The position numbers and the translations under genes are program-made. From positions 1-35,709 of the forward strand of contig VGLU01000012.1 in NCBI GenBank assembly GCA_016882195.1: a stretch of 35,709 nucleotides of DNA, read 5' to 3'. Shown one piece after another: positions 7,504-14,399 of this stretch. A model generated the notes under the pieces. That model had not been told where the DNA came from. It saw only the letters and a program-made list of their open reading frames with translations, and did not search any database. The first letter of the stretch is position 1; every line of letters starts with the position of its first letter. This stretch comes from Thermoproteota archaeon. GTDB lineage: Archaea > Thermoproteota > Methanomethylicia > Methanomethylicales > Methanomethylicaceae.

Positions 7504-8856
7504 TCATCTAATGAGGTCTTTCAGATCAAAGACGAGGTACCCTTCCTTCCTCAAACTTTCCTTGTCCTCTATTACTTTGGCCACTACACCGAAATACGCC
7601 CTTCGGTCTTCAAGGCGCCAGCCTACCAGTTTACTCCTCTCCTCCAAGCCCTTTAAGACCCTCAGCGCATCTTTCCTAGTCAGCCTGCTCCATTTCACCT
7701 CAAAGAATGCGATCTCCCTCGAGGCCTCCCTCAATGCCACCAGGTCGATCTCCGCGGTTCGCCTCTCGCCCCCCTTCCTGTCCCTGTACGCCCCCCACCA
7801 CCTTCCCATCCTATCCGGCTTAAAGGGAGGACGCACGATCTCCTCCGCTACCCCCTCGAACTTCAGCCCTACGAACTTGCCGGCATTCGTGATAAAGTTC
7901 CGCTTAGCCTCCTCCCCCCTTCCGAGCAAGTCCGGGTAGAATCTCCAGACGAACCTGAACCAGAAGTCCAGCAAATTGGAGGTTATCGAGTAGATCCTTT
8001 TGCCCTTCCCGGCGATGCTCTCCCTCTTTTCTATGACCTCATAATCCCTCTCCAGCAGGTAGATGTACTTTGTAACCTTGGTCGCCTCCTCTCCTATGTA
8101 TCCAGCTATCTCGCCGAAGGTGTTGACAGAGTTCGCTATTGCCTCCAGGATGCTGAAGAAGGTCTTGAACTCCTTCCCGAACTCCTCCCTCAGCATGACC
8201 CGAACCTCCTCGACCAGCGGGTAAGGGTCCTCAAAGAACATCGATGAGATAAACCCCAGCGGATCCCCCTTGACCTTCCCGAGGGTCTCGTAATACTTAG
8301 GAATTCCACCGAAGACTGAGTAAAGCACCACCGCGTTCTCTGCAGAGTAGCCAAGGTCCCGGCAGAGCTCAGCAACTGTCCTGAAGTCAAGCTCCCCCAG
8401 CTTCAATACCGTATCGAACCGCCCGTAAACAGGGCTCTTGTAGTTCTCGACGAGCTTCTTCGTCATGCTGATCATCGAGCCTGAGACCACGGCCTTCCTC
8501 TCCCTGTACCTGTCCAGGAGCCTCTGCAGGTCGGAGATGAAGCCTTTATTCACCTTCAGGAGGTTCTGGAACTCGTCAATGAAGACAACGCGGTCGTCCT
8601 TCATGTTCAGCAGGTATTCAACCACGTCCTTCATGGAGGTCAGTTCTGGGATGTATATGCCGCTCTTCCGGACCTCTTCAAGCCAGTCCTTGCAGACCAA
8701 CCTCTCCTTCTTCTCGGCCACAAAGAGCGTTATGCATCTCTCTTTGAAGGTCTCTTCCACCAAACGGGTCTTGCCAACCCTCCTCCTGCCTATGACCACC
8801 ACCCTGTCATACTTCTTTAGAAGTTCGGTCTCCCTCTCCCTGTCATAGAACCTCAT
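7504..8856 (-). CDS. Archaeal ATPase with C-terminal PD-(D/E)XK-like domain
   Basis: This is a member of the archaeal AAA-type ATPase family that begins with MRFYDREREL-like sequence. In the 450-residue form the P-loop is GRRRVGKT (residues 23-30), Walker B is VFIDEFQ (91-97), SGS (125-127) fits sensor 1, a winged-helix-like region lies around 230-300, and the C-terminal DUF234-type region contains AEIDLVAL (368-375) and FFEVKWS (384-390). The last two resemble a PD-(D/E)XK nuclease core (Asp371, Glu386-x-Lys388). A longer reading from 8988 is rejected because it runs through the promoter palindromes. The gene is the first of the cas operon, 28 bases before cas6. Members of this family are scattered in archaeal genomes, often in mobile or defence settings; no role in CRISPR immunity is established, so any link here is inference from position. 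Confidence 0.85.
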   Translation of the reverse strand: MRFYDRERETELLKKYDRVVVIGRRRVGKTRLVEETFKERCITLFVAEKKERLVCKDWLEEVRKSGIYIPELTSMKDVVEYLLNMKDDRVVFIDEFQNLLKVNKGFISDLQRLLDRYRERKAVVSGSMISMTKKLVENYKSPVYGRFDTVLKLGELDFRTVAELCRDLGYSAENAVVLYSVFGGIPKYYETLGKVKGDPLGFISSMFFEDPYPLVEEVRVMLREEFGKEFKTFFSILEAIANSVNTFGEIAGYIGEEATKVTKYIYLLERDYEVIEKRESIAGKGKRIYSITSNLLDFWFRFVWRFYPDLLGRGEEAKRNFITNAGKFVGLKFEGVAEEIVRPPFKPDRMGRWWGAYRDRKGGERRTAEIDLVALREASREIAFFEVKWSRLTRKDALRVLKGLEERSKLVGWRLEDRRAYFGVVAKVIEDKESLRKEGYLVFDLKDLIR

Positions 8857-8862
8857 AAATAT

Positions 8863-8893
8863 ATACCTGTTAGGTATTATACCTGATAGGTAT
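8863..8893. promoter_or_regulatory. Two tandem 15-base palindromes (putative operator)
   Basis: ATACCT-GTT-AGGTAT (8863-8877) and ATACCT-GAT-AGGTAT (8879-8893) are perfect 6-base inverted repeats with a 3-base centre, repeated every 16 bases. They lie between a TATA-like element and the ATG of the ATPase gene at 8856, covering the expected transcription start. Such placement fits a repressor site. The binding protein is unknown; autoregulation by the ATPase winged-helix region is one inference. Confidence 0.7.
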
Positions 8894-8906
8894 TTAAAAA
8901 TATTGG
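8892..8906 (-). promoter_or_regulatory. TATA-like box of the ATPase-cas operon
   Basis: The minus strand reads CCAATATTTTTAAAT just upstream of the tandem palindromes, centred about 42 bases before the ATPase ATG. With the usual archaeal spacing of about 25-27 bases, transcription would start near 8871, inside the first palindrome. It is the clearest promoter of the leftward cas operon. Confidence 0.5.
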
Positions 8907-9136
8907 TAGGGCCTCCAGCATGATGGGGTTTTCGACCTCTTGGTTTTGCACACCCTTCTTCGTTGCTGAGAGAGAACAGTCCATCCATATCGATTATGAG
9001 TAGAGCGTGCCTGAAGGAGCGCCCATGCGAGAGGAGTTGCGCATTGGGTAAAAATAATGGCGCGGTTCCGATCTGCGCGATAGAACTCCTGCTCCTCTCC
9101 CACCAGCACTCCAGATCTATGGTGGGAAACGAAAAG
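8907..9136. other. Intergenic region, no gene recognised
   Basis: Together with the promoter elements on each side, this forms a 320-base gap between the divergent ATPase and serA-like genes. A minus-strand reading frame of 87 codons (9157-8894) covers it, but it resembles nothing familiar, overlaps both promoters and has no ribosome binding site. No CRISPR repeats, tRNA or clear inverted repeats are seen. Confidence 0.5.
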
Positions 9137-9145
9137 GTTTAATTC
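9137..9145 (+). promoter_or_regulatory. TATA-like box for serA-like gene
   Basis: GGTTTAATT preceded by an A-rich stretch lies about 36 bases before the GTG start at 9177, consistent with a short-leader archaeal transcript. Confidence 0.4.
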
Positions 9146-9176
9146 AGCCGCCATCAATTCTTCACAGCCCTTACAG

Positions 9177-10112
9177 GTGATTTACGTGCGCGTACTGATT
9201 GCAGATGAAGTAGATAAAGAGTGCCCGGCGCGGTTGCGAGCCGCCGGGTTCGAGGTCAGCGAGAGGTTCGACATATCCGCTGAAGAGCTGAAGAAGGTAG
9301 TAGGCGACTACGAGGTTCTCATCGTCAGGAGCAGGACGAAGGTCACCCAGGAGATCATCGAGAGCGGCAAGAGGCTCAGGCTCATAGGGCGCGTGGGGGT
9401 GGGGCTCGACACCATAGACACCAAGACCGCTGAGGCCAAGGGTATAAAGGTGATCAACACCCCACAGATGTCCACAGTGGCCGTGGTCGAGCTCGTCATG
9501 TCAATGATGTTGAACCTTGTCAGAGGCGTCCACCTCGCCAACGAGTCCATGAAGAAGGGCCTCTGGGAGAAGAAGCGCTTCCATGGCACAGAGCTAAACG
9601 GGAAGACCCTCGGAGTTGTTGGACTCGGGAGGATCGGCAAGTCCGTCGCCGAGCGGGCAAAGTCATTCGGTATGAAGATCATAGTCTACGACGTTATGAT
9701 CGACGAGGAAGCCATAAAGAGGCTGGGCGCCGAGAGGATGGCAACGCTCGAGGACGTGCTGAGGAGATCCGATATTGTCACCCTCCACGTCCCCCTGCTG
9801 CCCGAGACCAAGCGTATGATCAATGAGAGGACCCTCTCCCTCATGAAGTCCGGCGCGTACCTGATAAACGCATCAAGGGGGGAGGTTGTCGATTGCAAGC
9901 ACCTGCTCGAATCCCTTAAGAGTGGGAGGCTGGCTGGCGCAGCCCTCGACGTCTACGAGAACGAGCCGCCCAGGGAGCCGTGGGAGAAGGAGTTGGTGGC
10001 ACTGCCTAACGTCGTTGCAACCCCTCACGTCGGTGCGCAGACAAAGGAGGCACAAGTCCTAGGTGCCATTACGATAGCCGAAAACATTATAAACGCCTTT
10101 AAGCCGCTTTAG
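9177..10112 (+). CDS. serA: D-3-phosphoglycerate dehydrogenase-like (short form)
   Basis: A member of the D-2-hydroxyacid dehydrogenase family, closest in look to 3-phosphoglycerate dehydrogenase, which makes 3-phosphohydroxypyruvate for serine synthesis in the cytosol. Visible are the N-terminal RTKVTQEIIE and GRVGVGLDTIDT segments, the NAD-binding loop GLGRIGKS (about residues 148-155) and the catalytic Arg in NASRGEVVD, Glu in YENEPP and His in TPHVGAQT. At 311 residues it lacks the C-terminal ACT regulatory domain of long SerA proteins, as is common in archaea. The start is GTG at 9177; GTG at 9186 is an alternative. Glyoxylate or hydroxypyruvate reductase activity cannot be excluded from sequence alone. 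The next gene, L15e, follows by 19 bases. Confidence 0.82.
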   Translation: MIYVRVLIADEVDKECPARLRAAGFEVSERFDISAEELKKVVGDYEVLIVRSRTKVTQEIIESGKRLRLIGRVGVGLDTIDTKTAEAKGIKVINTPQMSTVAVVELVMSMMLNLVRGVHLANESMKKGLWEKKRFHGTELNGKTLGVVGLGRIGKSVAERAKSFGMKIIVYDVMIDEEAIKRLGAERMATLEDVLRRSDIVTLHVPLLPETKRMINERTLSLMKSGAYLINASRGEVVDCKHLLESLKSGRLAGAALDVYENEPPREPWEKELVALPNVVATPHVGAQTKEAQVLGAITIAENIINAFKPL

Positions 10113-10131
10113 TTCTACGGTTGGTGCGGTA

Positions 10132-10707
10132 ATGTCTGCGTACAAGTACCTGGCAGAGACGTGGAAGCGGCCCGACGAGGGCATAGTTCGGGCTTTGCGA
10201 ACCACAAGGCTAGTTCAGTGGCGTAGAGGTCCGTCCGTAGTCAAGCTGGATCATCCTACGAGGATCAACAGAGCCCGCTCCCTTGGCTACAAGGCCAAAC
10301 AGGGCGTTATCGTCGCAAGGATCAGAATCATCAGGGGCCCCATGAATGTTGAGAGGCCCCGATCAGGAAGGCGCCCCAAGCGCATGGGCGTCTATGGGAT
10401 TACTTCAAGCAAGAGCAACCGTTGGATCGCCGAGGAGAGGGTTGCCAAGAGGTTCCCCAACATGAATGTGCTGGGGAGCTATTGGGTCGCCTCGGACGGC
10501 AGGTACTCTTGGTTCGAGGTCATTCTTGTTGACCCATCGCACCCAGCAGTCCTCTCCGACAGGGACCTGTCCTGGCTGGCAAACCCGTCCCAGCGGGGCA
10601 GGGTCTATAAAGGCCTCACCCCTGCTGGAAGGAGGAGCCGCGGCTTGTACACCAAGGGCAAGGGCGCGGAGAAGGCGGGGCCAAAGCGCTACGCGAGGCG
10701 CACATAA
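10132..10707 (+). CDS. rpl15e: Large-subunit ribosomal protein L15e
   Basis: L15e is a conserved archaeal/eukaryotic 50S subunit protein bound to 23S rRNA. The 191-residue basic protein shows the full family pattern: YKYLAETWKRP at the start, RARSLGYKAKQGVIVARIRI, the RPRSGRRPKRMG loop, FPNMNVLGSYWVASDGRYSWFEVILVDP-like core and a GLTPAGRRSRGL tail. It opens the archaeal exosome-proteasome superoperon, which fits co-regulation of ribosome assembly and RNA processing. The ATG is unambiguous and the length is normal. Confidence 0.97.
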   Translation: MSAYKYLAETWKRPDEGIVRALRTTRLVQWRRGPSVVKLDHPTRINRARSLGYKAKQGVIVARIRIIRGPMNVERPRSGRRPKRMGVYGITSSKSNRWIAEERVAKRFPNMNVLGSYWVASDGRYSWFEVILVDPSHPAVLSDRDLSWLANPSQRGRVYKGLTPAGRRSRGLYTKGKGAEKAGPKRYARRT

Positions 10708-10758
10708 AGCCTTTAATCCCCAGTGCCCTCTATTTTATTGGGTGTCCACCCTCTTGGT

Positions 10759-11190
10759 ATGATAACAGGAATATCCCTCAGCACAATAGCCCACGCCACA
10801 GAGGACCTCTCCAAGGTCAACTCTGCCGTTTTAAACCTGGTTCCCGAGTCTGTTAGAAGTGCCTGCCAGATAAACGCCGCGGATGCCAAGGGGCACCATG
10901 GCAACCCCATAACCGTCCTGACACTCGAGGTCCTGGACAAGGACCGCGCCAAAGAGATCGTGGGCTACATAGTCCGTCTCCTGCCTGTGGGCGACAGGAT
11001 CAGGATAAGGGATCAGATAGACCTTTACTACGACGGTCGTTCCACGCTCTTCCTTAGGGTGGATAAGCAGACCTCCCTTCTCAGGGCTCCAAGACTCTCC
11101 TTCTCCGACGATGTTATACGGATCAAAATCCGCCTGATGGGGCGGAAGGGTGATGTGGTGTCCGTCCTCAAGATCTTCGACCTCTCGTGA
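10759..11190 (+). CDS. COG1325 predicted exosome-associated RNA-binding protein
   Basis: A 144-residue protein of the archaeal DUF54/COG1325 family, annotated elsewhere as a predicted RNA-binding or exosome-linked protein on the basis of its place in the exosome superoperon. Seen in the sequence are the family's HATEDLSKVNSAVLNLVP segment near the N-terminus, GHHGNPITVLTLEVLD in the middle and a positively charged C-terminal half. The ATG at 10759 is chosen because family members start just before the first strand (ITGISLSTIAHATED); the reading frame stays open upstream to 10723. A TATA-like CTATTTTATTG lies at about 10730-10740. Its biochemical role is not established; the family call is good. 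Confidence 0.85.
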   Translation: MITGISLSTIAHATEDLSKVNSAVLNLVPESVRSACQINAADAKGHHGNPITVLTLEVLDKDRAKEIVGYIVRLLPVGDRIRIRDQIDLYYDGRSTLFLRVDKQTSLLRAPRLSFSDDVIRIKIRLMGRKGDVVSVLKIFDLS

Positions 11191-11259
11191 AGAGTGGTCT
11201 CGCTAGGCATCCTTTTAGGATGCACCACCATTAAATCTCATTGGCATAGGTCGATCTCT

Positions 11260-11601
11260 ATGAAATGCAGGTCGCTCCGCCGACGTTACGTGATCTTCAG
11301 GTCCAGCACCACGGTAGATGACGCGTCCGTGATATCCGGTCTGGGGGCGTACATAGAGCCGGACCGCCAGACTAAGGTCGTCTACCGCTGGTGGCCTTTT
11401 CTCGTTGTGCGCCTCGACCAGGTCTTGCTGGGCTCTCTCAGAGAGAAGATCGGCCAGCAGATCACCCTCCGCTGCGGGACGGCCGACCTCTCATCCGTTG
11501 CTACTACCGGGAGCATAAAGAGGGCAAGGGAAAGGATAAAAACCCTCCAAGAGAAGTTACGGATTGGGGATGAAGAGGCCGTCCCAGTCAAATCAGAATA
11601 G
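11260..11601 (+). CDS. rnp2: RNase P protein component 2 (Pop5)
   Basis: Pop5 pairs with Rpp30 on the RNase P catalytic domain to mature tRNA 5' ends. The 113-residue product begins with MKCRSLRRRYVIFR, matching the family's N-terminal basic strand (RRRYV), and continues with the alpha/beta sandwich segments VVYRWWPFLVVRLDQV and ATTGSIKRARERI. The ATG at 11260 is preferred over the open upstream frame because it places the RRRY motif at the N-terminus. Odd point: the usual superoperon partner for Rpp30 (rnp3) is not present on either side; only 69 bases separate the start from the COG1325 gene. Confidence 0.85.
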   Translation: MKCRSLRRRYVIFRSSTTVDDASVISGLGAYIEPDRQTKVVYRWWPFLVVRLDQVLLGSLREKIGQQITLRCGTADLSSVATTGSIKRARERIKTLQEKLRIGDEEAVPVKSE

Positions 11602-11641
11602 CAAGGATGTTGATACATAACGGTCTGAGGGTCAAAAGCCC

Positions 11642-11669
11642 CGCAGGGAAAACCCTGCGCCCACTTTTT
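11642..11669 (+). terminator. Hairpin with short T-run after pop5
   Basis: CGCAGGG (11642-11648) AAAA CCCTGCG (11653-11659) is a perfect 7-base stem, followed within 6 bases by TTTTT (11665-11669). It lies 40 bases after the pop5 stop where the superoperon is interrupted. It may end the first transcript; intrinsic termination in archaea mainly depends on the T-run, which is short here. Confidence 0.4.
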
Positions 11670-11838
11670 ACAAATGTAAAGTATTTTTTAGCAAAAAATT
11701 CATTAAAAAATGTCATTTTTATAACCAGCGCCATCAAATATGTTTGATTTTCGAACAAGCGTGCATCAAATGTGAACTAAATTGAATTTATTTCAGTATC
11801 ATTATGGTCATGCTTGGTTTAAGTTCATTTTTTACCGA
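11667..11838. other. AT-rich intergenic region with small palindromes
   Basis: This AT-rich stretch carries TTTAC-AAAT-GTAAA (11667-11680) and ATCAAA-TATG-TTTGAT (11733-11748), plus a half copy CATCAAATGTG at 11764-11774. No gene is recognised. The second palindrome is about 95 bases upstream of the TATA-like box of the next gene and could be a regulator site. Confidence 0.4.
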
Positions 11839-11850
11839 TAAATTTAAAAG
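11839..11850 (+). promoter_or_regulatory. TATA-like box before acyltransferase gene
   Basis: TAAATTTAAAAG lies about 27 bases before position 11872, giving a leader that contains GGAGG (11885-11889) ahead of the TTG start at 11895. Confidence 0.45.
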
Positions 11851-11894
11851 GAATGAGCGTTTAATACTTTCCTTTGTATATTTCGGAGGCTTGG

Positions 11895-13316
11895 TTGATT
11901 TTGGCGGACGACGCAAGGGAGATCATCCTGAGGACGATGCGGGGCGAGTCCGTGGAGTGCCCCGACTACGAGGTACTGGACTCTCCAGAACCCAAACTCT
12001 ACAAGGAGATGTTTCCCTTCGATGCCCCACCCAAGACGGTTTGGGATGGCATCGAGGTTCCTCAGGAGATCCCCGACAATCTCTGGATCACCGACACCTC
12101 CTTCAGGGACGGGCAGCAGTCCAGGGATCCTTACACCGTGGAGCAGATCGTTGAGCTGTACAAATACCTTAACAAGATAGGTGGCCCGAAGGGCAAGATC
12201 CTGATGACCGAGTGCTTCCTTTACACCAACCGTGATAGGGAGGCGGTGGCGAGGGCGAGGTCTCTGGGTCTCGAATTTCCGATAATAAGCGGATGGATAA
12301 GGGCCAGCAAGGATGACCTTAGGCTCGCAAAGGAGGCAAAGGTCGAGGAGCTGGGGATGCTCTCCTCTATATCCGACTACCACATCTTCTACAAGTTCAA
12401 GGGGCTTAGCCGCTCCCAGGTCCTCTCAAAGTACCTGGAGGTGATAGAGGAGGGGCTGAAGTCTGGAATAGTGATGCGCGCCCATGTGGAGGACTGCACG
12501 AGGGCAGATGTCCTGGGCGTCGTGGTCCCCTTTGCCAAGAGATTGATGCGACTCTCCGAGAAATATCGCCTTCCAGTAAAGCTGCGCATCCCGGACACGC
12601 TGGGCCTGGGACTACCTTGGCCACAGGCAGCGCTCCCTAGGAGCATCCCGAAGATAATGTGGGTCCTCCGCCACATCGCTGGAGTCCCGTCGGAGTGGCT
12701 TGAGTTCCACGGCCACAACGACTTCCACCTCGCCATAGCAAACGCGACCTCCGCCTGGATGTACGGAGCATCCCTGAACAACACGACGCTGCTCGGCATA
12801 GGCGAGAGGGCGGGGAACGTTCCGCTCGAGGCGATGGTATTCGCCTACGCCGGTCTCAAAGGATCCTTGGATGGCATGGACACCCAGACCATAACCGAGG
12901 CGTGCCATTACTACAAGAGGACGGTAGGCTACCACATCCCCCACTACTACCCTCTCGTCGGGAAGAACTTCAACATAACGCGCGCGGGCATACACGCGGA
13001 CGGCGCACTGAAGAACATCGAGATGTACCTTCCCTTCGATACAGAGAAGCTCCTCGGAGTACCCCCGGGCGTCTCCATAACCCCCTATTCCGGCAACGCG
13101 GGCGTCGCCTTCTGGATAAACTACTACTTCAGTCTCAAGAACAGCGAGAAGGTGGACAAGGATCACCCGGATGTCATGAAGATCTACGGTGAGGTCCTCA
13201 AGAGGTTCGATCAGGGCGAGGCCCTGACAATAAGTGACAGGGAAATGCTGTCCTTATTGAAGAAGAATATGCCCGAGTTCTGGGAGAACAACAAGCACCG
13301 AATCAATCCGCTGTAA
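11895..13316 (+). CDS. HMGL-like acyltransferase, possible Re-citrate synthase
   Basis: A DRE-TIM acyltransferase of the homocitrate / 2-isopropylmalate / Re-citrate synthase type, which condenses acetyl-CoA with a 2-oxo acid. The catalytic barrel shows DTSFRDGQQSRDPYTVEQ (about residues 68-85), the metal-binding HGHNDFHLA (272-280), CTRAD, RIPDTLG and RAGIHADGALKN. No C-terminal leucine-binding LeuA regulatory domain follows: the protein ends at 473 residues. The overall text (FRDGQQSRDP, SDYHIFYK, EWLEFHGHND) reads most like bacterial Re-citrate synthases, so a role in citrate or 2-oxoglutarate synthesis is proposed, but substrate cannot be set by eye. The TTG at 11895 follows GGAGG by 5 bases; TTG 11901 and 11874 are alternatives. 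It interrupts the exosome-proteasome superoperon. Confidence 0.75.
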   Translation: MILADDAREIILRTMRGESVECPDYEVLDSPEPKLYKEMFPFDAPPKTVWDGIEVPQEIPDNLWITDTSFRDGQQSRDPYTVEQIVELYKYLNKIGGPKGKILMTECFLYTNRDREAVARARSLGLEFPIISGWIRASKDDLRLAKEAKVEELGMLSSISDYHIFYKFKGLSRSQVLSKYLEVIEEGLKSGIVMRAHVEDCTRADVLGVVVPFAKRLMRLSEKYRLPVKLRIPDTLGLGLPWPQAALPRSIPKIMWVLRHIAGVPSEWLEFHGHNDFHLAIANATSAWMYGASLNNTTLLGIGERAGNVPLEAMVFAYAGLKGSLDGMDTQTITEACHYYKRTVGYHIPHYYPLVGKNFNITRAGIHADGALKNIEMYLPFDTEKLLGVPPGVSITPYSGNAGVAFWINYYFSLKNSEKVDKDHPDVMKIYGEVLKRFDQGEALTISDREMLSLLKKNMPEFWENNKHRINPL

Positions 13317-13353
13317 TGGCGCCCCCACCTTCTTCTTTGCCTTCTGCAAGCAG

Positions 13354-13363
13354 CTTTAATATT
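13354..13363 (+). promoter_or_regulatory. TATA-like box for CBS-domain gene
   Basis: CTTTAATATT lies about 36 bases before the ATG at 13395, allowing a leader of only a few bases. Confidence 0.4.
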
Positions 13364-13394
13364 TTCTTCAGGTTATATCTACGTGTGACTTTTC

Positions 13395-14312
13395 ATGCCT
13401 CAGAAAGTGGTGAGGGGCTTTCTCAGAAGTAGGAGGGTCGACTTTAGGCCAAAGTTCTCCAGCGTGGTCTACAGCAAGCCAAAGGAGCTGGAGTACCTCA
13501 TTCACAAGCCGGTATACTCCGCCACCTCAACCTCCCCCGTTATCCGGGGAATAGACGTGATGATAACAAGGGCCGTCAGAAGGGTGCCGATAACGGGATC
13601 AAAGAACGAGCTCCTAGGGATTGTGACCGCCACGGACATGGTCAACTTCCTCGGGGGCGGTGATTACTACAAAATAGTCAAATCAAAGCACAAGGGTCGC
13701 TTCTTCTCAGCCCTCTATGAGCCCCTCGAGTCCATAATGTCAAGGGACGTGATATGCGCGGATCTGAGTGACACCTTCTCCTCCGTCCTTGAGAAGATGA
13801 TCCTGACGAACCGCGGCGCGATACCCATAGTCGGGAGATCCAAGAGGATCGTGGGTATAATAACAGAGTACGATGTTGTTAGATACCTCTCGGGGAGGAC
13901 AATGACTGAAAAAGTTAGAGGCCACATGACGCGGAATCCCCTATTCGCATCACCGGATATCTCCATTAGATCGGCCGCCAGGCTCATGGTCTCGAACGGC
14001 TTCCGAAGGATCCCCTTAAAGAGAAGGGACGAGGTGGTCGGGATGGTAACCACGGTGGACATAGTCCGGTACATTGGGGAGGGCTCCGCCTTCAGGAGGA
14101 TGCTGCTCGACGAGATGGACCGTGTCATGTCCGTGCCTGTGAGCGAGATCATGCGGACGGGAGTGGTCTTCGTCAAGAGTGATCTCTCGCTCGGCGAGGC
14201 GGCACCGCTGATAATGAACAGCGGGGTAGGAGCAGTACTGGTCGAGGAGGGCGGCGATGTCGTCGGGATACTCACCGAGCGGGATCTGTTAACCGCCCTT
14301 GCTATAGAATAG
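13395..14312 (+). CDS. Protein with four CBS domains
   Basis: CBS domains pair to bind adenine nucleotides or S-adenosylmethionine and act as energy sensors. The 305-residue protein is built only of such repeats: approximate domains 30-90, 115-170, 175-230 and 245-303, each closing with a segment such as LLGIVTATDMV, IVGIITEYDVV, VVGMVTTVDIV or VVGILTERDLL. No enzyme or transporter domain is attached, so its partner is unknown. The N-terminus is basic (RGFLRSRRVDFRPK), which might bind nucleic acid or RNA. It has its own promoter and lies directly before the proteasome gene. The ATG at 13395 is the first start after the TATA-like box. Confidence 0.88.
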   Translation: MPQKVVRGFLRSRRVDFRPKFSSVVYSKPKELEYLIHKPVYSATSTSPVIRGIDVMITRAVRRVPITGSKNELLGIVTATDMVNFLGGGDYYKIVKSKHKGRFFSALYEPLESIMSRDVICADLSDTFSSVLEKMILTNRGAIPIVGRSKRIVGIITEYDVVRYLSGRTMTEKVRGHMTRNPLFASPDISIRSAARLMVSNGFRRIPLKRRDEVVGMVTTVDIVRYIGEGSAFRRMLLDEMDRVMSVPVSEIMRTGVVFVKSDLSLGEAAPLIMNSGVGAVLVEEGGDVVGILTERDLLTALAIE

Positions 14313-14362
14313 CGATATAGCGAAAAGGATATAATATAAGCCTAAACTTTTATGCTGAAGAG

Positions 14363-14372
14363 TAAAATATAG
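14363..14372 (+). promoter_or_regulatory. TATA-like box for psmA and following operon
   Basis: TAAAATATAG is centred 32 bases before the ATG at 14400, fitting a leaderless start. A second candidate, AACTTTTAT, lies at 14345-14353. Confidence 0.45.
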
Positions 14373-14399
14373 TATTGACGTTAATGATCAGATCGTATA

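Noticed and set aside
8915-8980. C/D-box-like guide RNA (ATGATGG ... CTGA) in the gap before serA
   Set aside because: The C box has a mismatch, no D' or C' boxes are seen and no guide region can be proposed.
8857-8988. Longer N-terminus for the ATPase gene starting at 8988
   Set aside because: The extra residues are translated from the promoter and palindromes, and the family starts at MRFYDRERE.
8894-9157. Minus-strand 87-codon reading frame between the ATPase and serA-like genes
   Set aside because: It overlaps the TATA-like boxes of both flanking genes, has no ribosome binding site and resembles no family.
10740-10751. GGGTG-TC-CACCC palindrome before the COG1325 gene
   Set aside because: Only 12 bases, single copy, with a coincidental look; no T-run or related site nearby.
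12612-13166. Antisense frame of 184 codons inside the acyltransferase gene
   Set aside because: No recognisable protein, and the sense strand has complete family motifs.
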